From: Chloromonas sp. AAM2
Lineage: Eukaryota > Chlorophyta > Chlorophyceae > Chlamydomonadales > Chlamydomonadaceae
Assembly: GCA_004335635.1 (NCBI GenBank)
Contig: QAXH01005270.1
Coordinates: 1,380 to 56,864 of the forward strand
DNA length: 55,485 nt
Direction: 5' to 3'
The notes beneath the pieces are model-generated. The model had not been told where the DNA came from. It did not search any database and saw only the letters and a list, made by a program, of their open reading frames with translations. Shown here piece by piece: positions 9,524-21,999 of this stretch. A program made the translations under genes and the position numbers. Each line of letters begins with the position of its first letter. The stretch's first letter is position 1.

Positions 9524-12500
9524 ATGTCAGGTCTACGCCATGCTGGCTGGAAGTTTCCTTACAGGCATCCACCTGCGAGTGGTACCATCGAAAAGGTCCT
9601 GGCGGGCGTGGGTTCCATCTTTCGTGGTGTAGGCGCGGCTTTGGATGATTTTGGGACAATGATGCAAGGGCCTGGTGCATTGAAGGAGACAGGCGAGTGA
9701 TCCATGTTCGCAGCCAGGACCACTGGCCCAGTGGGCCTGGTTGATGGTCGCTCTGGGCCAAAGCTGATGCATTTCTGCTATGATTCTATGCGCGCATTAT
9801 GGCCAGGCTGATGCCTGACGAGGCCCGTGCTAGCCCGCGAACACTTGATCCTGTGCTTCTTGCAGACATCAGCAGGCACGCCAACCAACCTGGCATCAGT
9901 GGTAGATGCTGATTGCATGACATAACGCCGTCATCGACTCTTGTCGCGATTGCAGTCCAGCCAAACCTGGCCTGGGCCCCAACACAGCCGGACCCACAGC
10001 GGGCACCCACGCATGGGCAGACAGTCAACGTGCCACCCGTGACACGCATCCCACCCCTCAAGTCCATTGTCATGCCTGTCAAGGGTGACAATGTCTTTAT
10101 TGCACCCAATGCAAACGTCCTCGGGGACGTCAGGATTGGTGCGAATTCATCCATTTGGTATGGAGCTGTGCTCAGAGGTGAGCAAAAGAAGGGCAGTGAG
10201 GGATTTCATGTCACGTGGTGGGTTCACAGATTTACTGTGTTGCATGTCAGCATGCGGCCCGTGCAACACAGGCGTTGCGGCCAGTGTGCTTGTCCATGCA
10301 CCCCGGTATCCAACTCCGCGATTGGACTGGCACGTGCTGATTGCTTGGGTTCAGGTGATGTGAATGGCATCCAAGTGGGCAGCAACACCAACATCCAGGA
10401 CAATGCCGTTGTGCATGTTTCCAAATACACGTTGGATGGCAAGCCCAAGCCCACCATTATTGGTGATAACGTGACCATTGGTGAGGCAAGCTGCCATGCA
10501 GCATGAGACAGCATGTGGACAGACATGGAGGAGCTCATGCGATCTGCATGTGGCACCCGTTGGCGCAGCGCAGACAGCCAGCAGCCGAGTGCAGCACATG
10601 GCTCTGAGCGCGTTCTGTGCAGCTGTATTGCGTGCAGCAGATAGCAGGTAGCAGGCAGACTAGTCAATGGTGAACTTGGAATTGTGGTATTGTAGGAACA
10701 AGAATTGTGCCTCAGTGTTCATGCCTGCTGACAACAGTGCTTACAATGATGGTGCAGTGGTGCTAACATAACTGACAGAGTGCAGCAAGTGCCAGTGTGC
10801 AGCAATTCATGGCAGCATTAACATGATGCAGCATGTCTTCCGCTGCCAGGAATCAAATGCCTGGCACGTGATATGAACCTATGCACCATGATACGTGCTG
10901 AGATCAATGCAAGCTCACGTCTGCAGTTATCCGGGCAACCACGCTTTCTGTTACCGTGGTTCTGCCCTGTACGAGTATTGTTGCACCAACCCTTCATTTT
11001 GCGCCTGTGGTGTTGGCTCACGTAGCAAATCAACCTGCTCACACTCTTTGCACAGGCCATGGTGCTACAGTGCATGCCTGCACAATTGGCAACAACTCTT
11101 TGGTGGGCATGGGCGCCACTGTGCTGGATGGTGTGGTGGTGAGTGGGGTCACGTTGAAAGTGGCACCTGTTGTAGGACTGAGCTGAGCATGAACGTTGGG
11201 GGGAACGGATGCACTCAACGTTGGAGAGTTGTCAGAGTCAGAGGTATCATGAGTCACGGACGAACCGATAGCTGGATCAGTACACTTGCATGGCCCAGGC
11301 GCCAATAGCAGCCCAGAGACAGCAAGACTTGCCATGTAAAGTATCTTTGCGTGGTGATCATGAAACCCGGCTGTGCAACCAATCTCTACCCACCATGTTT
11401 GGTGATTGCCGTGTGTGTGTGCAGCTTGAGACAGGGTCCATCATTGCTGCGGGGGCGGTGGTACCACCCAGGACAAAGGTGCCATCCGGGGAGGTGAGGA
11501 CCAGTGTTTCAGATTTCAAAATCTGAATTTTACTCTCCCATCAGTTTGGCAGGCTTGCCCAGACGTTCATAGTACTCGCACATGTGCATGAGGCCGGGGG
11601 CTCCGTCCCCGGACCCCCAGGTGTGTTTTATGTTGATAGGTCTGGTGACATCAGTGATAATTGAGAAATCCAAACGCCGATCGGTCTTAAGCACATTGAT
11701 GGTCATGTTCAGCTTCAAGGCTCAGTGCTCAGTCTCCGCGAGATGATTTGCACATGTTCAACTTTGAAAGTCAAGGCATGCCATCGCTCACGCACATGGC
11801 ACTTGGCATCCCTGACAGCTGCCTTGATCTGCTCATCATCCCAGTGGAACGCCTTGCCAAAGAGCCTAGCACACACTGTGAGCTGCTTCTCCTGCGGCTG
11901 ATTACGCACAGGGCTCTTGATATGCTTCATAGCTGAGAACATGCGCTCTTCCTCGAACCGACCACCATGACCAATGCCAACTGATTCCAGCTGCCCTGAT
12001 TCTGCCCTAGTTCTGCTGGTCAGTCAGGCATAGCTGCCCGATGCCGGCACTGCCCGCTAGCGCCTTCCAGAATGGCCACACACCAGACAGGGCATAGGCC
12101 ATCTTGAGGTGCTTGCACCAGCCACTTGGGGCGGTCAGGATTCTCAGTCAACCATGCTTTTTGAAGTTTTGAAGTGTCAGTGACGGGGGCTTCTTGGGTT
12201 TTCCCATCCCCTCATTCGCAACTGTCAATCGCTAGTGCTTGCATGCGCTTGCAAGCGCTCGGCGTGCATGCAGAGCCCGGAGCGTCTATAACCGGCCAAA
12301 CGTTCGTCATTTCCGGAAAGGCCACTTTACTCTCGCAAATCCGGCCGTGAAACCCAACGTTTACTCTCGCATTTTTGCGAATTCTAGAACACTGGTGAAG
12401 ACAGCGCCATGTGACTGGCCGGGCAGACACCAACCACTTGTCGACTGCGTCCTTTGTCTGCAAGGTGTGTGATGGGTCCGTGCTGTTGTCATCTACCTAT

Positions 12501-13303
12501 TTGGTACTGATGATGGGCGCTGCGTTTTCCGCAGCAGCTCAACAGTCTTGAAGTGTCCAACACAGTTCGCTCAGCACAACCCAATTCATGGTTCCGTTAG
12601 TGTGCTGCAGGTTTGGGCAGGCAACCCCGCCATAAAGCTGCGCGTGATTGAGGAGGAAGAAAAAGAGTTCATCACGGCCAGTGCACACAACTACTCACAG
12701 CTTGCAGCGACACATCAGTGTGAGTGGCACACAAGGCAGTGCAACAGGAGGCGACTGGGGCGGGCCGTTGCAGAGACACGTGCTTCTTGCGCAGCTCAGC
12801 AGAGCGTTGGGCACAGCAGCACAAAGCTCTTGGCAGCAGCAATGTCATGCCGTTCGAGAAAGTTGAAGAGTAATGAGCTGGTGACATGGATAGCCCCATG
12901 GCATACCATTGGGCGGAGAGTGTGCCATGTCCATGTGGTCGCAGGGTGTCAGCATCAGCCTTTGCCATGCGCACTGTACAAATATGCACATGGATTCGCA
13001 CGCATGCAGTATCTGATATTGGTATTCCTGTCTGCTCCCGTCCATGTATCAATTCATGTGTCTTATCAACTGCACGGTTACGTGTCCAGCCTTTGTGTTC
13101 CAATGTGTGTGGCTGTCGCCTTGCCTGCAACGCCCATGCCCTCCTGCTGCGCCGCAGTTGAGAACAGCAAGAGCTTTGAGGAGCTGATGACCGAGGGCAC
13201 CATTGACGTGGAGCGCTGCGTGGCCTCAGACCCAACCAACAGTGTGCACCAGATGTGGGTTTTTGACGCACAGACAATGATGGCGGTGCGGCCTAAGAAA
13301 TAG
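9524..13303 (+). CDS. Gamma-type carbonic anhydrase (mitochondrial complex I type), 8 exons
   Basis: Exons: 9524-9692, 9866-9901, 9956-10177, 10355-10480, 11056-11138, 11425-11493, 12611-12719 and 13158-13303. Phases join cleanly to 319 codons. The N-terminal part has the gamma-CA helix GSIFRGVGAALDDFGTMMQG followed by the split ISRH. The left-handed beta-helix begins at NVFIAPNANVLGDVRIG, with the signature SIWYGAVLRGD. The three zinc-ligand His are at about residues 163, 186 and 191 (VVH, GHG, VHAC). Their spacing of 23 and 5 equals that of plant gamma-CAs. The family hydrates CO2 and/or builds the matrix domain of mitochondrial complex I in plants and algae. Intron 1 uses a GC donor (GCGAGT). 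Exon 3 starts with a Pro-rich stretch of about 30 residues not usual in the family. The C-terminal tail after the hexapeptide repeats is long. The start at 9524 is the first ATG in frame ahead of the conserved helix. Confidence 0.88.
11715..12206 (-). pseudogene. hAT-type transposase remnant inside gamma-CA intron 6
   Basis: Minus-strand frames in the 1.1 kb intron 11494-12610 encode pieces of a transposase. About 12206-12020 gives MGKPKKPPSLTLQNFKK and, after a frame change, KWLVQAPQDGLCPVWC, like the zinc-binding N-terminus of TTF/hAT proteins. About 11990-11715 gives GGRFEEERMFSAMKHIKSP then RNQPQEKQLTVCARLFG, which matches the hAT C-terminal dimerisation motif (ER-x-FS-x-M-x-x-IK, then R-N and L). 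The middle of the protein, with the catalytic core, is missing, and stops and frame changes interrupt it. It is therefore an internally deleted, inactive copy. Terminal repeats and an 8 bp target duplication were not found. Confidence 0.6.
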
Positions 13304-14690
13304 CGAACTCTGCTCACGCACTGCTGTACTCAATTGTGGCATGAATGTCAACCTGTCAGGAAGCTTTTCTCAATCCAACTGGGTTTTACGATTGGCCTCA
13401 TCATCTTTTCCTGCCATTATAACCTTGGTCTCGGCCTTAGACATGGTCTCTGGTTTTCACATACGGCAGCACTGCACTGGTCACCAGGTTGACAGTGCAA
13501 GGCGTTTGAGACAACTTGCTGTGGGTGCTCGTGTATTCTAACCTGCTGTAGGCAGCCATACTTGTAGATCATCAAGCCTGACTGATACCTCTTTAAGGGC
13601 TAGCTGCATGTCGGCACAGTTCAAAGGCGCTGCTTGCTGAGATGTGCTTGTTGGCCGACAAAGGAGGGAGAACCAGCTGTTCTTGCTGGTGAGGTGCAAG
13701 TGCACTGCTGCTGCAGCTTCGTTCCAGCTTGTTTTCATGCAGTCTGTAGGATAGAACGGGCGCACTGCAGCCAGCCATTGTTTTCCGAGTGATGGCCTGT
13801 AAGCTGGTAAGCAGCATTTCATCCGCCCTGTCGCTGTGGCATACCTCCAACAAGCCTCACGTGCAACTGAGAGCTGACAGCTGAGGGCTTCAGCTGAGAG
13901 CTGCGTGACATCAAGTACACCCAGCTGCTCAATTCTGGCTGTGCACTCAATCCCACATGCCGTCGTTCAGAAGACTGGTAACAACATGGGTCTGCCAGCT
14001 GAGGCAACAAAATCAGCAGACGCACATTTACTCTCTCTGCCCACGTCCACAGTCCTATTCCCCGAGGTCGGCACCTTGTCCCTGTCGCCACACTGGTCCC
14101 AGAACTGGCAAACATCTTGTTGGTGACAATTCAACACAGGGCTACAAAAAGAAGTTTGCCAGTCCTGGCACAATTCTTGTGTGTCTCACGGTTCCACTGG
14201 GTTTCAATTGTTCCGAAGTCTGAGTTTGAGACAGAGTTCGAGAGTCCAGGCAATGTCGTTACGACAGCCAACAGTAGCGTGCAGCACTCAATAATGTCAA
14301 ATTAGGCTGGCCTACACATGACACTCCTTGCAGGATGGAGAATGAATAACACAGGGTGAGAAGGATGAATAACGTCACATGCACGTCCGACCGTAGATTG
14401 CCTACTATCCTGACGTGACTGTGGCAGTTTTGCACCAATGCCACCATGTCAATTTGTCATTCGAAGTCTACGTTTCCGAGCCACGTAAGACTGCATCCAG
14501 AACGTGTGTAACGTCCATTGTAAAGGGTTAGGGTTAGGGGACGCTGCCAGCCTTCAGATTTTTGTTTTTTTTGTTCTATGAACGCATCAGGTACAATCCC
14601 AACACTCGTTTACCAACGCAACACGTGCATCAAAAATTGTCCCGGAACTGGCAAACTAGGCCTTGCTTTTACATCTGCTTGAAAGCAGGG
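13304..14690. mobile_element. Intergenic stretch with family A repeat ends
   Basis: No gene is supported. Two family A ends lie head to head at 14095-14122 (CCCAGAACTGGCAAACATCT, inverted) and 14148-14215 (AGAAGTTTGCCAGTCCTGG). The latter shares about 80 bases with the right end of the element at 3668-3930. Another inverted end is at 14631-14658 (AATTGTCCCGGAACTGGCAA). Two adjacent copies of the telomere-like unit TTAGGG lie at about 14526-14538, too few to mean much. Confidence 0.55.
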
Positions 14691-14692
14691 CA

Positions 14693-16234
14693 TCACGGCG
14701 CGGCATCGCCTGACATGAACGTGCGTGGGTTGGGAACTTGGCCGTTGAACGATGCTCCAGAGAAGTCAAAGCCAGGGTGCTGCGGAGGGGGCAAGGCACA
14801 GGTGACAAGCAAGCCTTTCGATCAGGGGGAGCGGTTGGCGAGCCCTGCCCCAACCTGCAGGTTGAGGGCTGTCTCGGCATGACATCCTGTCAACCAGTGG
14901 ACAGGCCTGTGTTGTGGGTTCAAGACACAGTGATGTTACCACATAGACTGCGCTGCTGGCATGTATGCTTGCCCGGTGCCTCCCGGCCTTCACAACATTT
15001 ACGTAGTCTTGCAGCATTGACAACGTTCATGTACGTAGTGGTGCCAGGCACTACCTGCTATTATCAGCTTACCAGCATGCTATTATCAGCATGCAACAGG
15101 CATGCTTTGCTGCTGTGCGTCTTCTGCTGCATGCGTTGTTTCCACAAACCTCACCTCCGTCTGAAACCGCTCCAGCATAAGCCTCTTTGTCTCCTCCTGC
15201 TGTTCGACCTGATCCAGCTCATGACCTTTGAACACACTTGCCCAGGGCTCGCCCTTCTCCCGCTTCTGAAGGTTGATGGTCAGAGTCCCATCTTCTGCAG
15301 GGCAACATGCACTGCTGGGTGTTGATACGACGTGCAACTACTTGAGACAACAGCCTAGGGCTCATCTTGAGAGACAGCTATGTCGGATCGTGCACCATAG
15401 CGGTGGAAGAGGGTCTCAGGTGTGATTGGACAGGAAAAGGGCTTAACAATGCCAACGGACAAGCGGCACATTGGAGATGAGCACCGTAACACACAGTTAA
15501 GCATTTGGACAGGCCAAGGCTATCACACAGACAGCGGACAACTGGCACACCGTAACACACAGTTTGAACGCAACAGCAGAGGACGCATGAGGTAGCCTGC
15601 GCCTCAGCAGCCATGCGCCAGGTTCCTCCCAGGGCCTACCCAGGGTCCAGAAGGATTCCTTGTGCTTGACAGGCCCAGACAACTCCCCCTGCATGCATTA
15701 GCAATTTTGTTCTTGTGCATGGTTTGCTGTCAAGCACACGCAGATGCTCCTGGTGCACTCATGTGCATGTGCTCGAGGAAAGTGTAAATTCCCCTGATGC
15801 AGTGACATGGGAGTGAAAGGGGTTCAAGGGACTGAACACAAACTGGAACAAGCAGATAGAGAGGCTAGGGCTGTAGCTTGCCCAGGTTCATGAGCAGGAA
15901 ACCTAGAAATGCCTGCCTGCCACTGAATTTGCTGCCTGGCCTACTTGATGTGCCTTGTTGCAATCTTGGCCTGGCCTGGCCTGTGCATTGATGCAACTTG
16001 ATGCAAACCGACACAAGCCTGGGTCTTGTGTCTCACCTGTATGTATGGAGGGTTTGGCAGCAGGCCCAGCTTCATACTGGTGGGCTCGATATCGCAGTAT
16101 AACTGCTTGCCGCGCGTGCCCGGAGGGACTTGCACGTACACGTTCACATCCGTCAAGGTTTGATCCCACTCGTACACGACCCGCCCATCGTGCACGAATT
16201 GATGCCGCTTATCCGGCGCTAACTGATCGGCCAT
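14693..16234 (-). CDS. NUDCD2: NudC domain-containing protein 2 (CS-domain co-chaperone), 4 exons
   Basis: Minus-strand exons are 16234-16037, 15688-15640, 15294-15155 and 14779-14693. They join in phase to 157 residues, the same length as human NUDCD2. Exon 1 begins MADQLAPDKRHQFVHDG and carries the p23/CS beta-sandwich start VYEWDQTLTDVNVYVQVPPG. Exon 2 (GELSGPVKHKESFWTL) leads into EDGTLTINLQKREKGEPWAS. Exon 3 ends with KRLMLERFQTE. Exon 4 has the diagnostic HPGFDFSGASFNGQVPN before the stop. NUDCD2 proteins are small Hsp90-linked co-chaperones that stabilise beta-propeller clients and the dynein regulator LIS1. That is family knowledge, not visible here. An in-frame ATG 12 codons upstream is possible, but the start at 16234 fits the family. 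TGTAA occurs about 23 bases after the stop, the usual green-algal poly(A) signal. Confidence 0.92.
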
Positions 16235-16828
16235 GGCATGGGGTTTAGTGGTGCTGATTTGAAGAGGCAAGGCGGTACGGTAGGTGGATCAAGGCGTATC
16301 GTTCACACCACCTCATCGTTAGCTCCTTTGGCTCCCATGGCCTTGAAGATACGAGCGCTGGTTTGTTCGTCACATGAGTTACACACATATTTTTCAAATA
16401 TATACTTTTTTTTACACTAACCCTAGACCCAGTAAGAGGCAAAAAAAATCTGTGATTTATGGCAAGACGAGTAATGGCATACTGGCTAACTTGAGTCCCG
16501 TGACGCAAGATTGTCGGGGTCTTTTCCTTTACCATCCACACAAACGTCAGACGTCTCGAGCCCCATGCAAAACCAGCAAATGCAGCAGTGACAGCTGCTG
16601 CCTCGTGATGGACAGCCGCAGAATTCAATTAAATGCTGTTTGAAACGTGCAAAAGTATCAATAAAATGAGCCCATACTAATCTGCTGTGAGTATTGCACA
16701 GGCTCGTGGCCGTAGCAGCCACTTGTAATAGCCACATGACTCTATGAAATCAGTATAAATGGCCCAGGGCCTGCACACATGCTGCGGATGAATCAATTGT
16801 AAGGTTCAGGTGGGGAAAAAAAATCAAA

Positions 16829-19800
16829 TCACTGCTTGTACCAGGGTCCGGGCTTCCGACCCGCATGGATCACAAAGTCCATGGCACGAAACGTCTTCAG
16901 AGTCCCACTTGCAATTGCAGGGTCCTCATCGGATACCATCAGGCCGGACAGCTTCACTTTTTGACCAACCTGTATCACACTTTCACTCTCATTCTTTCCG
17001 TGTGTGGTACCTGCCGTCCGCACTTCAATCACACATTGTTCATGCTGTGTTGTCAACAGTTCAAACAGCTGCGTCAGAGACACCCTGTCCCTCCTCTTGA
17101 ATTCAAAGTGCTGCGCCTGGCATGTGCACCCAGACAGGCAGCTGACGGTGGCGGACCCCATGCCTTCATAAGAAGTTAGGAACGCTAGGGCGACCAGGGA
17201 GAGGCGCCGGCTGGTTGTGTCTGGAGGCCCGCTCGTCGATTCCTGCACAACAGGACAGGGTGACCCACAAGGCTCTGCTACAATACTTCTGGTGCTACAG
17301 AATTGAATCCATCAAAAGATTGGAGCAGGGAGATGGCTGACAACAGAAGAAAGGGAGAGGTCAACAGTGAGGGGCTGGGCACCAGATGGACCCGATGCAC
17401 AATGTACCACTGGCTGGGAGCATTTGAGAAAGTGCTGATGACCACTTGAGCAAGAAGGCAAGGGTTCTGGAAGCATGCCATGGTGCAGGCAGCATAAATC
17501 CAGGAACTGCTTCAGGCCTTGCCGTGCACTGGTTTGACTACAGCTGTCTCTGCTGAGGCCCTCTGGTTATTCGCACAGGCACGCAGCGCCTGTGTTTGCA
17601 CACGCCTGCTTGACCCTCAGCTTCCTCCGGGCCGACCTGTGTATCTGCCCTGGTTTGCGTGGGTTGATCACCGCCTGTCTGGTGCAGTGTGCCGTCTGCT
17701 GGGCTGCGGGTGTCCACAGCGAGGCGAACTACGGCACCGGGGATGGTGCTGACCAGACCGTACTTCTGCAGCAGCCCCGGCGGCCGGTCGTTCAGCCACT
17801 GAAACGTGGGCATAGGATCGTCCGGCGGGTGGGGCACCACAGCAGCACGTAAGGCATCTTCTGCACGATGCATATCAGCAACTGCCTTTAATAACCTGAA
17901 AGAGCTCTTATGCGCGTATGGCGATTGCGGCACGATATGTGTCAAGAGATGTTCCAGGATATGTGCACGTGAACACCGCACAGCACGTGAACAGCGCACA
18001 GCACGCGAACACCGCACAGCACGTGAACACCGCACAGCGCCATGACACACAAGGCTTTAATGAAGAGGTGCCCTTACCAATCATGCAGCGGCTGGCACTG
18101 CTCTCTTGGTTCCCGGCAATCATGGGGGGAGGCAGGGGCGCCAGCCGCCGGCGCTCCTCTGCTGCATCGGGTGGGCGCCGACGAATGCTCTGCGTCATTG
18201 TGGCCGATCAAGTAAGGACCAATGGTGGCTGTTCGGAGTAGGCAATTCAGCATCAGATTGCGCAGGCGTCCTGGTGCTTGGCAGAGCTGGGAGCAATCCG
18301 ACTCAAAAGCGATGCGATGCCTCATGCCGTTTCATGTTGCAGATGCCTGTGCACCGCGAGGCGCGTGTCGTGACCTACCTTCTCCCCAAATAGTAGCAGG
18401 TGTATGACTAGCTCCGCCATAACTTTGTGGCCCGTCCATCCATCTGCAACCACAGACGGCGAATTGTGCCACGCGCGCACGGCAGATGCCTTCAATGATG
18501 CCGAACTGTCAACGCCAACAAGAGATAGCAAGAGTGACTCAGCAGTCCGTGCATTTACTGTCAGCTTGAACCAACCAATTACAAACTGCACAGATCGGGA
18601 GTGCGCAGGCCCGCGCCGCGGACACCGGTGCTGAAGGCTTTCACTTACTCGGGTGCACTTCATCAAAGTAGAAGACGTCACGTTTGAGTTGGTCATCGAT
18701 TTCAGGCGGCTCCTTCTTCCCGCGTACTGACCGGGTGCGACTCACCCGGAAGCCTGGCACGCCTGGAAATGCGCACGCATCAGGCTAGTGAGTCATGCGC
18801 CATCCTGGCAGACAACGCCGAGAGTATGAGGCAACCAAGGCGGAAGAGGTCCAGACACCGAAGAGGCCCAGACTGCGGATGGTTGGATGTGTGGATGCCA
18901 CCGGCCGCCCGTGCTGCTGAAATCTGTGGGGGCGCATGATCTGGCAAATTTGCAAGTCAAACAAACCTGTTTGCTGCTCCGAATTCTAGCCGGCAGTGCT
19001 TGGCTAACACTATGACTGCCAGAGCCCGCCTGGCCCACCTGCTGACATGAGGCGCCAGCAGCAGGACTTGACGCTCAGCACTGGCAGCTGCAAAACGGCC
19101 CAGGCAACCAAGAACATACAATGAGATGGCCTGTTACGAGAGCTCGAGCAACTTGAGTCTGGATGTTCACTCCACGCATAAACACAAAGGCAATGCTCTG
19201 AGGCTGCCCCAAAGTTTGTTCATCGTGTGCTGGCATCTGTGCACACGGGCCCGTAACCTGCCCTGGACCATTCCGAGGCTGTTTCAAACTCTGTTCATGG
19301 GGCTGCCATATTCGTGTGCTCGCATTGGGTAATTCACCTTGAGTTGCCTTCTGACCTGGCTGTGGTACCTTGGCTCGGTGTGACTTGCCTGATAGTAAGC
19401 TGCCATTTCCTGAAACTCCCGGTCCGCCCCGGTCCAGTATGTGCCATCAGGGGCTGCACTGCGCTGAAACCACCGATACCTGCAGCCAAAACAATGCTGA
19501 CGTGAGCAGTTGTTGACAACAGTTGTTCTCAAGGATTGCTGTGCTGCGGCCACAGACCAGGAACGTAAACGCACGCTTGCCTGCACTTGCTCGATAATGC
19601 AAGCAGGAAGGACTGTTCATACCATGAGCTCAGTGCTGATTTCCGCTGCCACTGAAAACTCACGCGTTCAGCAAGATCACGGCGGGCCGATTGGGGTAGG
19701 CCAGCAGCTGTCGCAGCAGGCGTTCAAATCCACGCCGTACACGATTGTTGTACAGCTGCTCAGTCTGTGGCACTTCGTCGTTCAGAGCGTAATCAATCAC

Positions 19801-20739
19801 CACGACGTCAACGTCCTGCAAGTGTTGGCCCCCAGTCACAGTGCTGTGCATGCATATGCAGATGCAGATGCAGTCCGCTCGTCTCGTACTGCCAAGCATG
19901 AGTACGAGATGATTTACCGGAGCGCACGCAACATCTGCGGGGTGCACGTAGCCACCCACTGCATTCGTGGCAGGCCTCATCGTTGGTCTGAAGTGGACCG
20001 CATCTTGGTACCCTGGGCTGATGTGACAGTCCTGTAGCCCGGGCGCCCTACGAGCCCCACGCTGCACCGTGCAGCCTGACCTGAGGTACATGCAAGTTGA
20101 GGCACAGGCTCATGTAGCTTGACACAGTGCCTGGCACAGCGCTGTTCACCACCGCCACGCGGCCCGTCCCGTTGTAGTGCTGGCGCGCCCACAGCGACAG
20201 CCACTCAAGCCAGCTGCATGCAACAAGAGAAGCGCAAGTAACTTGTGCACCCGTCACACAGCCATGTCAGGTCAGGCCTTCAGCCAAAGACTGAGGCAAG
20301 CCGTAGAATTGACACTAGGCCCTGCCATCCCATGCTTCCACCATTCATGCCGTTAGGGTTCTTTAGGGTTTGCATCACCCGCCTATCCTTGCCACCATAC
20401 CTGTACACTGCACCTGCTGGACACCCACCACCAACCAATGCCAGCATTGCCAGCGCCATCGGGTGCTGCCATCACTATGATCGTTACCATACGCAACGAC
20501 CATCACTTGTCATGCCTTGGTCAAGCAGTCCTGCCATCACTGTCATTGTAACAATTCGAAACCTTGAGCCCCACTCCTCTCCCCTGCTGCCTGTCTGGGC
20601 TCACCTGAGCGCCTCGTGCTTGCCCTGTCCGGCGGTCACACTGCCGCCCACCCCTGCTATCTTGAGCGTGCCCTGGGACCTCAGCCTGTGCACAGCACAC
20701 AGATGCACAAGCAGCAGTGGGGCTGATGCAGATGATGGC

Positions 20740-20812
<73 letters not shown>

Positions 20813-20858
20813 GNNNNNNNNNNNNNNNNNNNNNNNNNNNNNNNNNNNNNNNNNNNNN

Positions 20859-20940
<82 letters not shown>

Positions 20941-21986
20941 GCGGCGGGTGCTACTGGTGATGCTGATGCTTGAACCTACAGACAAGCAAACATGCCAGCA
21001 AACAAGTTCACTGGATAACAAGCACACTCACTGGCCTCGCCGGCAGCACGGCCGCATCACTAATGCATGGGGTCCGGCAACCGCAACCCAGCCCTTGGTA
21101 GCCGCAATCCCTCTGTGGTCTGACTTGATCAGCTTTGATGCAGGCTGTTGCCCTGCCTGGTCCGAACGCCTTGGTTGCCCTTATCACTTGCCTGCCTAAG
21201 GCTGAACGCAGCCGTGAGAGCTCGCCTTTCATGAGCAGACCCAAGCTCAGTTCACGGGGTGGCGTGAGGAAGCCATCAAACCTGCGGAATGCATGCCAGT
21301 GCGCACTCAGGTAATGAATGTTGTGCATCGCTTGTTGACGTAAAGACTCATGTTCATGCAGCATCAGCCTGCGCTCAAGTGGGGCTCGACTTGTCACTAG
21401 TGCCCAGAAAGAATGCTGGAAGATGCACACAATTGATAATGCAGACCGGGTCCATGTCTGCTGCAGGCATGCTGCAGCGACATGCATGCATGCTGAATAG
21501 TGGTCAATCATGCACTGTCCATCTGTACCTACGTGATGTTCATAACTCGTGGTGGATTCAACACCTCCTGCTGGAGTAGGCCACGTGCTGCCCCTTCGGT
21601 ACTTGTTGGGGCGTGTGGAAGGTGAGTGCTTGCCAGATCTGGTGTACCTGGGGTCAGCAGAGGTGCATGCATGGCATTGAAGGACCAACAGTGGGAGCAA
21701 CATGCTGATGCTTTGACAGTGGACACGCATGTTATGGGAATGATTGCTGTGCATGTCAGCATTTGTAATGCAGTCCTCTGCTGCCGACTGGACAGGCTGT
21801 TGCCAGACCAGATGCATTCGGTCGGCAGCTCTGAAGTTGAGCATGCCATTCATGTGCGGTCCAAGGTTGCACCAATGGCAAACTTCCCCTGAATTTCTCC
21901 TCCTGACCTTGGATCCTTCCTGCAGCAGCCAGTCCATCATGGTTGTTCATCAAGCCAAATAGCAGGCAGGCCAGAAGGATACGCAT
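16829..21986 (-). CDS. SGNH-hydrolase-type esterase with signal peptide, about 11 exons
   Basis: The probable start at 21986 gives a signal-peptide-like MRILLACLLFGLMNNHDGLA. Recognisable exons follow on the minus strand. At about 21410-21195 is LGLLMKGELSRLRSALG. At 20685-20605 is LKIAGVGGSVTAGQGKHEAL, the GDS-like block with the nucleophile Ser. At about 20225-20100 is RVAVVNSAVPGTVSSYMSLC. At 19815-19664 are VDVVVIDYALNDEVPQTEQ and FERLLRQLLAYPNRPAVI. At about 19482-19387 is EFQEMAAYYQ with a GC donor. At about 18760-18650 is FYFDEVHP, and at about 18443-18376 GWTGHKVMAELVIHLL, together the Asp-x-x-His block. At about 18200-18080 and 17861-17700 come PLPPPMIAGNQESS and WLNDRPPGLLQKYGLVST. 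At 17242-16829 are FLTSYEGMGSATVSCLSGC and the stop. This layout matches a family of secreted or endomembrane SGNH proteins of green algae whose substrates are unknown; glycan O-acetyl esters are one possibility. The exon 1-2 junction and some borders are uncertain. Confidence 0.8.
17966..18042. repeat. 18-bp minisatellite, four units
   Basis: Four tandem units of CACGTGAACACCGCACAG, with one or two substitutions each, sit in an intron of the SGNH hydrolase gene. They produce the repetitive frames seen on both strands, which are not coding. Confidence 0.85.
20735..20934. repeat. (GACA)n microsatellite with assembly gap (45 N at 20814-20858)
   Basis: A pure GACA tetranucleotide array is interrupted by a run of 45 N, so the true array length is unknown. 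It lies in an intron of the SGNH hydrolase gene between the exon starting at 20685 and the one at about 21195. Open frames through it (TDRQTDRQ or VCLSVCLS) are repeat artefacts. Confidence 0.95.
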
Positions 21987-21999
21987 CCTCAGGAATACA

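Noticed and set aside
14526..14538. Telomere-like TTAGGG units
   Set aside because: Only two adjacent units; no array, so chance is likely.
15870..15910. Possible NUDCD2 exon reading FLLMNLGKL
   Set aside because: It is out of phase with exon 1 and would hit a stop. The exon at 15688-15640 fits phase and family sequence exactly.
20521..21199. Long repetitive frames of TDRQ or VCLS
   Set aside because: Produced by the GACA microsatellite and interrupted by N bases; they lie in an intron.
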